A stretch of 58,439 nucleotides of DNA from an uncultured beta proteobacterium (GCA_903905735.1 CAIVHU010000047.1:1-58439), one strand, 5' to 3'. Counted from the first letter of the stretch, positions 17,854 through 27,063 are shown. Notes: generated by a model not told the origin, from the sequence alone. Program-made: numbers and translations.

Positions 17854-19551
17854 ATGCTTACCGTCAAAACCGAACTGTTAGAAGCCCTGCGCCTGGCGCT
17901 GGAAGATTTACTGCCGGGCGCTGGCGCCAAAGCCGCCTTTGAGTCGCCCAAAGTGGCATCGCACGGTGATCTGGCCACCACCGCAGCCATGCAGCTGGCC
18001 AAGCCGCTCAAGCTCAACCCGCGTCTGTTGGCAGAAAAGTTGTGTGCTGCGTTGCGAGCCACCCAAGCTTTTCAAACCTGGGTAGATTCACTGGACATCG
18101 CGGGCCCGGGCTTCATCAATATCAAGCTTAAACCTGCTGCCAAACAGCAGGTGGTACGCGAGGTGCTGGCGCAAAAAACCTGCTACGGCCAGCAGGCAGC
18201 CAATGGCCGGCGCATGTTGGTGGAATTTGTCTCGGCCAACCCGACGGGCCCGCTGCATGTGGGGCATGGTCGCCAAGCCGCGCTGGGCGACGCCATCTGC
18301 AACCTGTTTGCCACCCAGGGCTGGGACGTGTACCGGGAGTTTTATTACAACGACGCGGGTGTGCAGATTGGTACGCTTGCCACCAGCACCCAGCTGCGCG
18401 TGCAGGGGTTCAAACCGGGCGACGACCGCTGGCCGACCGATCCCGACAACCCGGTGAGCAAGAACTTTTACAACGGCGACTACATTGCCGACATTGCGGC
18501 CGACTTCCTGGCCAAAAAGACCGTCAAATCCGATGACCGCGAGTTCACTGGGTCCGGTGACCCGGCTGATCTGGACGACATGCGCCAGTTTGCCGTGGCG
18601 TATCTGCGCCATGAGCAGGATCTGGACCTGCAGGCCTTTGCCGTCAAGTTCGACAACTACTATCTTGAGAGCAGCCTGTATACCAGCGGCAAGGTCGAGG
18701 CCACGGTCAAACGCCTGATGGAGGCCGGTAAAACCTACGAGCAGGACGGAGCGCTATGGCTCAGGTCCACCGACTACGGTGACGACAAGGACCGCGTCAT
18801 GCGCAAGCGGGACGGCAGCTACACCTACTTTGTGCCTGACGTGGCCTACCACCTTGCCAAATGGGAGCGCGGTTTCCAGAAGGTCATCAACATCCAGGGC
18901 ACCGACCACCACGGCACCATCGCTCGCGTGCGCGCCGGACTGCAGGCCGCCAATGTGGGCATTCCCGAAGGCTTCCCGGATTACGTGCTGCACACCATGG
19001 TGCGCGTGGTCAAGGGCGGTGAAGAAGTCAAGATCAGCAAGCGTGCCGGCAGCTATGTGACGCTGCGTGACCTGATCGAGTGGACCAACAAGGATGCCGT
19101 GCGCTTTTTCCTGCTGAGTCGCAAGCCCGACACCGAATACACCTTCGATGTGGATCTGGCGGTAGCCAAAAACAACGACAACCCGGTTTACTACGTGCAG
19201 TACGCCCATGCGCGCATCTGCTCGGTGCTGGCCGCCTGGGGCGGTGATGCGGCCAAGCTGGTCAGCGTCGATCTGGCTGCGCTGGACAGTCCGCAGGCGC
19301 AGGCCTTGATGCTGCTACTGGCCAAATATCCTGCGATGCTGAGTTTGGCTGCCGATGGTTTTGCGCCGCACGACGTGACCTTTTACCTGCGTGAGCTGGC
19401 CGCCTGCTACCACAGTTACTACGATGCCGAGCGCATTCTGGTCGAGGATGAGGCGGTCAAACTGGCGCGCCTGGCGCTGGTGGCTGCCACGGCCCAGGTA
19501 TTGCACAATGGCTTGGCTGTGCTGGGTGTGAGTGCCCCGCAAAAAATGTAA
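17854..19551 (+). CDS. argS: Arginyl-tRNA synthetase
   Basis: A 565-residue class I synthetase charging tRNA-Arg. The HIGH motif appears as [15 protein letters not shown], the KMSKS-equivalent as [15 protein letters not shown], and the C-terminal DALR anticodon-binding domain ends the protein ([14 protein letters not shown]). The length matches the family. It is followed 33 bases later by the SPOR-domain gene. Confidence 0.97.
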   Translation: MLTVKTELLEALRLALEDLLPGAGAKAAFESPKVASHGDLATTAAMQLAKPLKLNPRLLAEKLCAALRATQAFQTWVDSLDIAGPGFINIKLKPAAKQQVVREVLAQKTCYGQQAANGRRMLVEFVSANPTGPLHVGHGRQAALGDAICNLFATQGWDVYREFYYNDAGVQIGTLATSTQLRVQGFKPGDDRWPTDPDNPVSKNFYNGDYIADIAADFLAKKTVKSDDREFTGSGDPADLDDMRQFAVAYLRHEQDLDLQAFAVKFDNYYLESSLYTSGKVEATVKRLMEAGKTYEQDGALWLRSTDYGDDKDRVMRKRDGSYTYFVPDVAYHLAKWERGFQKVINIQGTDHHGTIARVRAGLQAANVGIPEGFPDYVLHTMVRVVKGGEEVKISKRAGSYVTLRDLIEWTNKDAVRFFLLSRKPDTEYTFDVDLAVAKNNDNPVYYVQYAHARICSVLAAWGGDAAKLVSVDLAALDSPQAQALMLLLAKYPAMLSLAADGFAPHDVTFYLRELAACYHSYYDAERILVEDEAVKLARLALVAATAQVLHNGLAVLGVSAPQKM

Positions 19552-19584
19552 TGACGCAAATAGAACAGGTAGCAAGGGCGAAGC

Positions 19585-20208
19585 ATGAAACAACAACGTG
19601 GTGGGACTTTTTTGGGATTTGTATTGGGACTGGTCGTCGGACTGGGTGCGGCGCTGACAGTGGCGGTCTATGTCACCAAGGTTCCGGTGCCTTTTCTTGA
19701 CAAGGGGGCCAATCGCCCGGCCGATCAGGATGCCGCCGAGCAGGAGAAAAACAAGAACTGGGACCCCAACGCGCCCCTGTACGGCAAAAACCCGGCTCGC
19801 CCGGCATCTGCAGAACAGGTTGAAGCGGCTGCAAGCGCTGCGCCAAGCGCTGTGCCTGAGGCGGCCAAGCCAGAACTCAAGCCCGCCGTGACCGGTGATC
19901 CTCTGGGCGATCTGGTCAATGCCAAGGCTGCAGCAGCCAAAGGCGCTGCTTCTGCGCAGGCAGCAGCGGATCAGTTCGTCTATTTTGTGCAGGTTGGTGC
20001 CTACCGGACCCCTGAAGATGCCGAGAGCCAACGCGCCAAATTGTCCCTGGCGGGGATCGAGACCAAAACAAGCGAACGCGAACAGGCCGGGCGCACGGTG
20101 TACCGCGTTCGCATGGGTCCGTTTGATCAGCGTGACGATGCCGACGACGCCAAAGTCAGGCTCGAAGCTGCAGGCCAGGATGCCGCGCTGGTGCGGGTAG
20201 CGCGTTGA
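19585..20208 (+). CDS. SPOR-domain cell-division protein, FtsN-like
   Basis: A 207-residue protein with a short cytoplasmic start, one transmembrane helix at residues 8-28 (FLGFVLGLVVGLGAALTVAV), an Ala/Pro-rich periplasmic linker, and a C-terminal SPOR domain from about residue 128 (YFVQVGAYRTPEDAESQRAK, ending GQDAALVRVA). SPOR domains bind denuded septal peptidoglycan. The topology is that of FtsN. It sits between argS and dsbA, an order I recognise from other Burkholderiales. Confidence 0.88.
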   Translation: MKQQRGGTFLGFVLGLVVGLGAALTVAVYVTKVPVPFLDKGANRPADQDAAEQEKNKNWDPNAPLYGKNPARPASAEQVEAAASAAPSAVPEAAKPELKPAVTGDPLGDLVNAKAAAAKGAASAQAAADQFVYFVQVGAYRTPEDAESQRAKLSLAGIETKTSEREQAGRTVYRVRMGPFDQRDDADDAKVRLEAAGQDAALVRVAR

Positions 20209-20271
20209 ACTTTTGCGGTGATCTGGTGATCCGATCACCCGGCCGCCAACCACGGTAGAAAGAACATCTTC

Positions 20272-20919
20272 ATGAAACGACGCACTTTTTGTTCCGCTGC
20301 CGGCACCTTGGCTGCTGCGGGCTTGTCCACCCGGAACCTGCTGGCACAGACCCCGGCGCCTCAGGCAGGCACGGACTATCTTCAGCTCAAACAGCCCGCG
20401 CCAGTGGATGCACCAGCGGGCAAGATCGAGGTGCTGGAGTTTTTCTGGTACAGCTGCCCGCATTGCAATGCGTTTGAACCTCTGTTGAACCAGTGGGCCA
20501 AACGTTTGCCCGCCGATGTGGCATTCAAACGTGTCCCTGTGGCATTTCAGGACAATTACCTGCCACAGCAACGCCTTTTTTATGCCCTGGAGTCATTGGG
20601 TTTGGCAGACAAGCTGCATGACAAGGTGTTTGCCGCCATCCACGTCGAGCGGCAAAACCTGGTCAGCGAACAGGCCATCTCGGACTGGATGGTCAAGCAG
20701 GGCGTTGACAAGGCGCTTTTTGCCAGCCACTTCAACTCGTTTACCACTGTGTCCAAGGCGCACCGCGCCAATCAGCTGATGACGGCCTACCAGGTCGAAG
20801 GCGTGCCTGCCTTGGGCGTGGCGGGGCGTTTCTATACCGACGGCTCCATGACCAAGAGCATGGAGCGAGCGTTGCAGGTGGTTGACTTTTTGGTCGGTGG
20901 AGTGCGCGCCGGCCACTGA
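20272..20919 (+). CDS. dsbA: DsbA-family thiol:disulfide oxidoreductase
   Basis: A 215-residue periplasmic oxidoreductase with the active site CPHC in FFWYSCPHCNAFEPLLNQ. The cis-proline loop is VEGVPALGVAGRF. It would introduce disulfide bonds into exported proteins. The export signal starts MKRRTFCSAAGTLAAAG. The twin arginine followed by Thr-Phe makes Tat export possible, unusual for DsbA. The short palindrome GGTGATC-C-GATCACC lies at 20225-20239 upstream. Confidence 0.93.
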   Translation: MKRRTFCSAAGTLAAAGLSTRNLLAQTPAPQAGTDYLQLKQPAPVDAPAGKIEVLEFFWYSCPHCNAFEPLLNQWAKRLPADVAFKRVPVAFQDNYLPQQRLFYALESLGLADKLHDKVFAAIHVERQNLVSEQAISDWMVKQGVDKALFASHFNSFTTVSKAHRANQLMTAYQVEGVPALGVAGRFYTDGSMTKSMERALQVVDFLVGGVRAGH

Positions 20920-21024
20920 CGCGCTTGGGTGGCGAGTTCGGTGCGGCTTTTGGCCGTGTCAGGCGGATGCAAGGTGCAAGACCGCTACAATGCAAAGCAT
21001 AAATCATGCAAGATTCGTGCCTTT

Positions 21025-21663
21025 ATGACTAAATCCATTTTTCAGCCCTTGATGCTTGTGCTTCTGGCCTTGGCTGCGCCTGTGGCCTGGGGTGAAAAAG
21101 CGGACCGCGACAAGCCCATGAATATCGAGGCCGACTCCTTGCGTTATGACGATGCCAATCGGGTCAGCGTGTTCACGGGTCGGGTGGTGCTGACCAAAGG
21201 CACCATCCTGATTCGGGGTGGTCGGCTCGATGTTCGCCAGGATGCGGACGGCAACCAGTACGGTGTGGTGACCGCTGAGCCGGGCAAACTGGCGTTTTTC
21301 CGCCAGAAGCGTGAAGGGGTCGATGAATACATCGAAGGCGAAGGCGAAACCATTGATTACGATGGCCGGACCGATATTGTCAAATTTATCTCCAAAGCCC
21401 AATTACGCCGCTACCGGGGTGCCACCCTGAATGATGAATTCAATGGCGGGTTGATTGTTTACAACAACGTCACCGAAGTGTTCACCCTGGACGGCGCGCC
21501 CGTGGTGGGTAAAAACAGCAGCACAGGGCAGCCCGGTGCCTCTGCCGGGCGTGTCAAGGCCATGCTGATCCCGAACCCCGCCAGCGCCCCGGCGAGCGCA
21601 CCTGCAACTGCGGCTTCCAACACCCTGCGCGAAACCAACACCTTGGGTGGCAGGAAGCCATGA
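21025..21663 (+). CDS. lptA: LPS transport periplasmic protein LptA
   Basis: A 212-residue protein with a signal peptide (LMLVLLALAAPVAWGEKADR) and an OstA/LptA fold: KPMNIEADSLRYDDANRVSV, FTGRVVLTKGTILIRGGRLD, GEGETIDYDGRTDIVKF. It bridges LPS across the periplasm. The C-terminus carries an Ala/Pro/Ser-rich extension (residues about 185-200). The ATG at 21025 is preferred because it begins a proper signal peptide. Its stop overlaps the lptB start. lptC and kdsC, often upstream, are absent: dsbA is the upstream neighbour. Confidence 0.93.
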   Translation: MTKSIFQPLMLVLLALAAPVAWGEKADRDKPMNIEADSLRYDDANRVSVFTGRVVLTKGTILIRGGRLDVRQDADGNQYGVVTAEPGKLAFFRQKREGVDEYIEGEGETIDYDGRTDIVKFISKAQLRRYRGATLNDEFNGGLIVYNNVTEVFTLDGAPVVGKNSSTGQPGASAGRVKAMLIPNPASAPASAPATAASNTLRETNTLGGRKP

Positions 21664-22478
21664 CCGACAGCGCCGTGGCCGCACCAGACCGGTTGATCGA
21701 ACCCGGTGACAGGCACAGACTGGACGCGGGCAACTGCGACAGTTGCCTGCAGGCGCACCATCTGCAAAAAACCTACGGCAGCCGCAAGGTCGTCAAGGAT
21801 GTCTCGCTGGCGGTGCGCAAGGGTGAGGTGGTGGGTTTGCTGGGCCCCAATGGTGCGGGCAAGACCACGTCGTTTTACATGATCGTCGGGCTGGTGCGTG
21901 CCAGCGCGGGCGACATCACCATCGACGGCCAGTCGGTGGAGCACATGCCGATCCACCGGCGCGCGCGCCTGGGGCTGGGTTACCTGCCGCAGGAAGCGTC
22001 GATTTTTCGCAAACTCAATGTGGAAGACAACGTGCGCGCGGTGCTGGAGCTTCAACTCGATGAGCAGGGCAAATCGCTGCGCGAGGACCAGATTGAAAAG
22101 CGCCTGACCGGCCTGCTGCAAGACCTGCGGGTGGAGCACTTGCGCCAGTCCGGCGCCCTGTCCCTGTCCGGCGGTGAGCGCCGGCGGGTTGAAATTGCCC
22201 GCGCCCTGGCGACCAATCCGCGTTTCATCCTGCTTGACGAGCCGTTTGCCGGTATCGACCCGATTGCCGTGATCGAGATCCAGCGCATCATCAGCTTCCT
22301 GAAAAACCGCGGCATTGGCGTGTTGATCACCGACCACAACGTGCGTGAAACCCTGGGTATTTGCGACCACGCCTACATCATCAGCGACGGCAGCGTGCTG
22401 GCGCAGGGCACGCCCACCGACATCGTCAACGATGCCGAGGTGCGCCGGGTGTACCTGGGTGAACACTTCAGAATGTGA
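21660..22478 (+). CDS. lptB: LPS export ABC ATPase LptB
   Basis: A 272-residue ABC ATPase with Walker A GLLGPNGAGKTTSFYMIVG, signature LSGGERRRVEIARALA, Walker B FILLDEPFAGIDPIAV and switch histidine TDHNVRE. LEAQHLQKTYGSRKV-type start is preceded by about 30 residues (MTDSAVAAPDRLIEPG and onward) not usual in LptB. It powers LptFG-driven LPS extraction. It overlaps lptA by four bases. Confidence 0.96.
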   Translation: MTDSAVAAPDRLIEPGDRHRLDAGNCDSCLQAHHLQKTYGSRKVVKDVSLAVRKGEVVGLLGPNGAGKTTSFYMIVGLVRASAGDITIDGQSVEHMPIHRRARLGLGYLPQEASIFRKLNVEDNVRAVLELQLDEQGKSLREDQIEKRLTGLLQDLRVEHLRQSGALSLSGGERRRVEIARALATNPRFILLDEPFAGIDPIAVIEIQRIISFLKNRGIGVLITDHNVRETLGICDHAYIISDGSVLAQGTPTDIVNDAEVRRVYLGEHFRM

Positions 22479-22562
22479 ATCTATGGCCCCCACGCTTTTC
22501 ACTTCGTGTAATGCACTGCCCCCTGGGGAGGCGATGGCGCATTGGGGCGGCCCGGCGGTGCC

Positions 22563-24161
22563 ATGAAACAAGGCCTGTCCCTACGCGTTTCGCAGCATCT
22601 GGCGCTCACGCCCCAGTTGCAGCAATCGATCAGGCTGCTGCAGTTGTCCACGCTGGAGCTTTCAAGCGAAGTTGATCAGATGCTGGACGACAACCCGTTT
22701 CTGGAGCGCAACGTGGAAGAGGCCGAACGCGAGTCGTTTGGCCTGGAGCAACTCGACACCCCGGTCAGTGCCTCTGACCGTGAAGCCGAATCTACTACAT
22801 ATTCAATAGCTGACTACCCAAGCGATACAAGGGCTAAGGTCGAAAATGAGGCGGAAGATTCAGGCCTCTCCAGTGACGATGGCCCGAATTGGGAAGGCGA
22901 CGGCAGTGTCAGCCTCGGCCCTGATGACAGCGAATGGGGCAGCGAGGCGCGCGCCAAAGGCAACAACCTCAGTGGCGACGACGAGTTGGATGCCACCGAG
23001 CTGGCGCGCAACCAGGAGTCGCTGCAAAGCTACCTGCACCGCCAGGCGCTGGCGCTGCGCCTGAGCGCGGAAGACAGCGCCGCACTGCGCTTTCTGATTG
23101 AGTCGCTGAACGACGACGGTTACCTGGAAGACCCGCTGGATGAACTGGCGCGCGGTCTCGCCGGGGACGACGATCCGGAGCAGTTGGAGCAACTGGTGCA
23201 CCATTTCACCGTGGCCCTGAGCTTGCTGCAAAGCCTGGAGCCTATCGGCGTGGGCGCGCGCGGCCTCGCCGAGTGCCTCACCTTGCAACTCAAGGCCCTG
23301 TTGGTATTGTCAGACACCGAGCTGGAGCTCGAACCGGAGGCGATCCGCGTCGCCCTGGCCATCTGCCGCCAGCCGATGGATTTGCTGGCGCGGCGCGACA
23401 TCAAACACCTGATGCCGCTGTGTGGTGCCAGTGATGCCGAGGTGCGCGCCGCCATCACCCTGATCGGTCGCCTGGAGCCCAAACCGGGGCGGCGTTTTGT
23501 CGACGTCGAACGCAATGTGGTGGTGCCCGACGTGCTGGTGGTCAAAGTTGGCAACGGTGGTGCCGCCAAATTTAACGTGCGGTTGAACCCCGAGGTGATG
23601 CCGCGCCTGCGGGTGCATGACATTTATGCCAACGCGCTCAAGGGTCACAAGACCGGTGGCAGCGAGGCGTCGAGCGCGCTGGCGCTGCAGCAGCGGCTAC
23701 AGGAGGCGCGCTGGTTCATCAAGAACATCCAGCAGCGCTTTGACACCATCCTGCGCGTGTCCACCGCGATTGTCGAGCGTCAAAAGAGCTTTTTTGTGCA
23801 CGGCGAACTCGCCATGCGCCCGCTGGTGCTGCGCGAAATTGCCGACGAACTGGGCCTGCACGAATCGACCATCAGCCGCGTCACCACCGCCAAATACATG
23901 GCCACGCCCTACGGCACGTTCGAGCTGAAGTACTTTTTTGGCTCCGGCCTGGGCACCGAGTCCGGCGGCAATGCCTCCAGCACCGCAGTGCGCGCGCTCA
24001 TCAAGCAGTTTGTGGCCGCCGAAAACCCCAAAAAGCCTTTGAGCGACAACCAGATCTCCGACATGCTCAAAGAGCAGGGCATCGAATGCGCCCGCCGAAC
24101 CGTGGCCAAATACCGTGAAGGTTTGCGTATTGCCCCTGCGTCGCTGCGCAAGGAGCTTTAG
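22563..24161 (+). CDS. rpoN: RNA polymerase sigma-54 factor
   Basis: A 532-residue sigma54. Region I is Gln/Leu-rich (SLRVSQHLALTPQLQQSIRL), followed by an acidic region II, the core-binding domain, the HTH (ADELGLHESTISRVTTAKYM) and the RpoN box (ARRTVAKYREGL). It recognises -24/-12 promoters such as those proposed here upstream of dmpK (35155) and nifB (57478). Residues about 82-93 (ADYPSDTRAKVE) derive from an in-frame 36-bp repeat within region II, which tolerates length change. The start MKQGLSLRVS at 22563 matches the family. Confidence 0.96.
   Translation: MKQGLSLRVSQHLALTPQLQQSIRLLQLSTLELSSEVDQMLDDNPFLERNVEEAERESFGLEQLDTPVSASDREAESTTYSIADYPSDTRAKVENEAEDSGLSSDDGPNWEGDGSVSLGPDDSEWGSEARAKGNNLSGDDELDATELARNQESLQSYLHRQALALRLSAEDSAALRFLIESLNDDGYLEDPLDELARGLAGDDDPEQLEQLVHHFTVALSLLQSLEPIGVGARGLAECLTLQLKALLVLSDTELELEPEAIRVALAICRQPMDLLARRDIKHLMPLCGASDAEVRAAITLIGRLEPKPGRRFVDVERNVVVPDVLVVKVGNGGAAKFNVRLNPEVMPRLRVHDIYANALKGHKTGGSEASSALALQQRLQEARWFIKNIQQRFDTILRVSTAIVERQKSFFVHGELAMRPLVLREIADELGLHESTISRVTTAKYMATPYGTFELKYFFGSGLGTESGGNASSTAVRALIKQFVAAENPKKPLSDNQISDMLKEQGIECARRTVAKYREGLRIAPASLRKEL
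22807..22842 (+). repeat. 36-bp dispersed repeat, copy 4 (in frame, rpoN)
   Basis: TAGCTGACTACCC, ten bases, AGGGCTAAGGTCG. A diverged copy inside rpoN region II. Confidence 0.65.
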
Positions 24162-24170
24162 AACAAATTT

Positions 24171-24207
24171 CTCCACCGCTGCTCGCCATCGGACGAGCCA
24201 GGTGGAG
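24171..24207 (+). terminator. Hairpin after rpoN, possible terminator
   Basis: Nested inverted repeats: CTCCACC (24171-24177) with GGTGGAG (24201-24207), and inside them GCTCG (24181-24185) with CGAGC (24194-24198). Only TTT follows, so intrinsic termination would be weak. It separates rpoN from the methyltransferase gene. Confidence 0.5.
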
Positions 24208-24245
24208 TTTGCACGCGCCGATAAGGGCGTGAGGAAAGAGACCTA

Positions 24246-25679
24246 ATGAACCAACTCCAACTGTTCCTCCCCTGCGCTGCCGGCGTGGAAGACTACCTGG
24301 CCCCCGAGGTACTGCGCATCACCGGGCTGCCGCCGGGCTGCATCACCAAACAACGCGGCGGCGTGGCGGTGCGCACGTCGTTTGCCCACGCGATGCTGCT
24401 CAACCTGTACAGTCGCCTGGCGCAGCGGGTGCTGGTGCTGCTGAGTTACACCGAATACCGCAGTGAGCAGGACCTGTATCGCGCCGCCAGTGAGGTGGCT
24501 TGGGAGCGCTGGTTCACCCCGCGTGAATCGATCAAGGTCGAGATCACCGCCCAGCACAGCCCGCTCAACAGCCTGAACTTTGCCGCGCTCAAGATCAAGG
24601 ACGCGGTGTGTGATCGCTTTCGCACGGTGGCGGGCGGCGTGCGCCCCGACGTCAACACCCAGTGGCCCGACGTGCGCCTCTACGCCCACCTGACCACCGA
24701 CAGTTGCTCGTTGTACATCGACACTTCGGGCGAGCCGCTGTTCAAGCGCGGCTGGCGCGAGGACAAGGGCGATGCACCGCTGAAAGAAACGCTGGCCGCC
24801 GCGATGATCGCCGCCAGTGGCTGGCTCGACGGCGAGGGCGACTTGCAGCCGCTGTATGACCCCTGCTGCGGCAGCGGCACGATCCTGATCGAAGCCGCGC
24901 AAATGGCCTGCAACCTGCCCGCGGGTGGCCAGCGCCGATTTGCCTTCGAGAAATACCTGCCTTTTCGCAAGGCCGATTGGGATGCTATGAAGAGTGAAGC
25001 TGTAGACGCAGTATCCATACCGGACGCAGGCCAAAAACCCATTATTTTTGGCAGTGACGTGGCGCACCGCATGGTTGATTTTGCGCAGCGCAACGCCGAG
25101 CGCGCGGGCGTGGCCCAGGTCATCGAATTCCGCGGCGGCGACGCGCTGCAACGCATGCCGCCGATGGACGTGAGTCAGACCGGTGGCGGCGTGATGATCC
25201 TGAACCCACCGTATGGTGAGCGTATCGAGGTGGCGGGCGTGGCGCGTGCGGGTCGAATGGAGCGTGCGCCACAACGAGGAAAAGTGGCCTCCAGCGCTTA
25301 TGCAGAAAGCGGTAGCAGCTACGAAGAAGATAGCGTTATCGCCGATCAGGGCAGCATGCAGCAGGGCCGGTTTGGCGCGCGCGAACTGCCGCAGACGGAC
25401 AACGGAGGCGACTTCTTCAGCCAGCTCGCCACCCACTGGAAGAAAAACTACGCGGGCTGGACCGCCTGGATGCTGACGCCTGATCTCAAGCTGCCCGGCA
25501 AGATGCGCCTGAAAGAATCGCGCCGCGTGCCGATGTGGAACGGCCCCATCGAATGTCGCCTGTTCCGCTTTGACATGGTGGCTGGCTCGGCGCGTGAACG
25601 TGGCCCCAAGCCTGAAGGGCAAGGGGCGGCCGGATCAGCAGGGGAAAACGGGGTCAGATCACCGGACGCGCAGCGGTAG
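24246..25679 (+). CDS. rlmL: RlmL-like 23S rRNA/THUMP-domain methyltransferase
   Basis: A 477-residue protein. An N-terminal THUMP domain (about residues 45-155) precedes a Rossmann methyltransferase with YDPCCGSGTILIEAAQMA and the catalytic NPPYGER motif. This is the RlmL/RlmK-N family making m2G in 23S rRNA. It lacks the second (RlmK) domain of E. coli RlmKL. It is longer than single-domain homologues because of two in-frame 36-bp repeat copies (residues about 251-262 and 347-359) and a tail (GENGVRSPDAQR) read from a REP-like hairpin holding the stop codon. Confidence 0.88.
   Translation: MNQLQLFLPCAAGVEDYLAPEVLRITGLPPGCITKQRGGVAVRTSFAHAMLLNLYSRLAQRVLVLLSYTEYRSEQDLYRAASEVAWERWFTPRESIKVEITAQHSPLNSLNFAALKIKDAVCDRFRTVAGGVRPDVNTQWPDVRLYAHLTTDSCSLYIDTSGEPLFKRGWREDKGDAPLKETLAAAMIAASGWLDGEGDLQPLYDPCCGSGTILIEAAQMACNLPAGGQRRFAFEKYLPFRKADWDAMKSEAVDAVSIPDAGQKPIIFGSDVAHRMVDFAQRNAERAGVAQVIEFRGGDALQRMPPMDVSQTGGGVMILNPPYGERIEVAGVARAGRMERAPQRGKVASSAYAESGSSYEEDSVIADQGSMQQGRFGARELPQTDNGGDFFSQLATHWKKNYAGWTAWMLTPDLKLPGKMRLKESRRVPMWNGPIECRLFRFDMVAGSARERGPKPEGQGAAGSAGENGVRSPDAQR
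24997..25032 (+). repeat. 36-bp dispersed repeat, copy 5 (in frame, rlmL)
   Basis: AAGCTGTAGACGC, ten bases, CCGGACGCAGGCC: a diverged copy inside the methyltransferase domain. Confidence 0.55.
25286..25321 (-). repeat. 36-bp dispersed repeat, copy 6 (in frame, rlmL)
   Basis: On the minus strand: TAGCTGCTACCGC, ten bases, AGCGCTGGAGGCC, almost the consensus. It encodes part of an insert just after the NPPYGER motif. Confidence 0.8.
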
Positions 25680-25698
25680 TGTGCTCTGACCCCGTTTT
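25645..25698 (+). repeat. REP-like hairpin, perfect 14-bp inverted repeat, possible terminator
   Basis: AAAACGGGGTCAGA (25645-25658) is perfectly repeated in inverse as TCTGACCCCGTTTT (25685-25698), with a 26-base loop and six Ts at the end. The rlmL stop codon lies in the loop. The GGGGTCAGA motif resembles the REP units mobilised by Y1-type (RAYT) transposases in proteobacteria, and it could also act as a rho-independent terminator. Confidence 0.75.
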
Positions 25699-25732
25699 TT
25701 CCGGGAGCACAGCGACCCGGTTCGCCGCGGTC

Positions 25733-26164
25733 GTGGCGCAACCCAGCCCTAGCAATGCCACCCCCAGCCTGGTCCTCGACACCAACATCGTCCTGGACCT
25801 GTTTGTCTTCCAAGACCCGTCTACACCCGCCTTGCAAGCCGCTATGGTGAAGGGCCAGCTGCAATGGATTGCCACCGCGCCCATGCGCGACGAGTTGCAG
25901 CGGGTGCTCACCTACCCGCAATTGGTCAAAAGCATGCACCACCACTGCATCCTGCCCGATCAGGTGCTGGCCGCGTTTGATGCCCAAGCCTACATCGTGC
26001 CCGTGGCACCCAAGGCCAGTGTCACCTGCAAAGACCCGGACGACCAGAAGTTCATCGACCTGGCCGTCACCCACCGGGCGTCCTTGTTGAGCAAGGACAA
26101 AGCCGTTCTTTGTATGAAAAAAAGACTTCTAGCCCTTGACGCTATTGTGCTTTCAGCTATATAA
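25733..26164 (+). CDS. PIN-domain protein (putative toxin-type RNase)
   Basis: A 143-residue product if started at the GTG at 25733; an alternative GTG at 25679 lies inside the REP-like hairpin and is less likely. The PIN fold is shown by SLVLDTNIVLDLFVF (first Asp), the MRDELQRVL acidic site, and KDPDDQKFIDLAVTHRASLL followed by SKDKAV (last acidic cluster). It resembles COG1569-type PIN proteins, some of which are VapC-like toxins. No antitoxin gene lies beside it. The last residues (LLALDAIVLSAI) are encoded by a 36-bp repeat copy, so the natural C-terminus may have been replaced. Confidence 0.75.
   Translation: MAQPSPSNATPSLVLDTNIVLDLFVFQDPSTPALQAAMVKGQLQWIATAPMRDELQRVLTYPQLVKSMHHHCILPDQVLAAFDAQAYIVPVAPKASVTCKDPDDQKFIDLAVTHRASLLSKDKAVLCMKKRLLALDAIVLSAI
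26124..26159 (-). repeat. 36-bp dispersed repeat, copy 7 (3' end of PIN gene)
   Basis: On the minus strand: TAGCTGAAAGCAC, ten bases, AGGGCTAGAAGTC. It supplies the final codons before the PIN gene stop at 26162-26164. Confidence 0.65.
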
Positions 26165-26256
26165 GCTATAGCGAATTGTGACTGCAGAATATCTGTTTTG
26201 ACGCCCAACCAGACACCGGGGACAATACCGCCTGTTTTTTCCTTTCAATTTGCACC

Positions 26257-27060
26257 ATGACCTCTGAACACACTGAACCCACTTCCCCTGCCGCGCTGGA
26301 TGTCAACGATTTTGACGAACTCGACACCATTCTGGACGACCTGCGCACGCGCGATGATGAGATTCCGCAGTGGGAATTTTGCGAAGGTTTCCTGGCCGCG
26401 CTGGTCTGCTGCCGCCGCCCGCTGGTGCCTGCCGAATACCTGCCAGTGCTGCTCGGGTTCGATCCGGCGGGGGCTTGCGGCTCGGCCGTCTTTGCCGATA
26501 CCGCCCAGTTTGAGCGGTTCATGGAACTCTGGACGCGCCGCTGGAACGAGGTGGCCACCGCTCTCAACATTCCCATCGACGCGCTGGACGACGACCGCGC
26601 CTACCAGCCCGAGGTGATGGACCTGCGCGGTGCCATTGCCGCGCTGAGCCCCGAGCAGCGCGCCGAGATGGGCGATGCGCCGGTGCCCTCGTTCGGCCAG
26701 ATATGGGCCATCGGCTTCATGTACGCGGTGGAAAACTGGCCCGAGGAGTGGGAGCCGCCGCGCGACCGCGAGGCCGCCAAGGTGATCAACGGCGCGCTGG
26801 AATGCCTCGTGACCCTGACGGAAGATGACACCGAGGAGCCCACCATCGGTGCCTTTGAGGGCGACGGCGTGCCCACCATGAGCAAGCAGCGCCTGAACGA
26901 CTTTGCTGACGCGTTGTGGGCGGTGTACGACCTGCGTGAAGTCTGGCGCCAGATCGGCCCGCGCGTAGAAACCGTGTTCCGCGTCGAGACCCCAGGCCGC
27001 AACGACCTGTGCTCGTGCGGCAGTGGTAAAAAGTACAAAAAATGTTGCGGGGCGAATTGA
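26257..27060 (+). CDS. UPF0149/YecA-family protein with SEC-C motif
   Basis: A 267-residue protein. The N-terminal two thirds resemble YecA/UPF0149 (DFDELDTILDDLRTRDDEIP, WEFCEGFLAALVCCRRPL, FGQIWAIGFMYAVENWPEEW). The C-terminus is a SEC-C zinc motif (RNDLCSCGSGKKYKKCCG), as at the end of SecA. Such proteins may bind the ribosome or unfolded substrates, but the function is not settled. Confidence 0.88.
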   Translation: MTSEHTEPTSPAALDVNDFDELDTILDDLRTRDDEIPQWEFCEGFLAALVCCRRPLVPAEYLPVLLGFDPAGACGSAVFADTAQFERFMELWTRRWNEVATALNIPIDALDDDRAYQPEVMDLRGAIAALSPEQRAEMGDAPVPSFGQIWAIGFMYAVENWPEEWEPPRDREAAKVINGALECLVTLTEDDTEEPTIGAFEGDGVPTMSKQRLNDFADALWAVYDLREVWRQIGPRVETVFRVETPGRNDLCSCGSGKKYKKCCGAN

Positions 27061-27063
27061 CTG

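Noticed and set aside
24243-25622. A 459-codon minus-strand open frame opposite rlmL
   Set aside because: It is the complement of a clear methyltransferase gene and has antisense-type composition.
25733-26164. A VapBC toxin-antitoxin pair
   Set aside because: Only the PIN protein is present; the upstream gene is a methyltransferase and no small DNA-binding antitoxin frame is seen.
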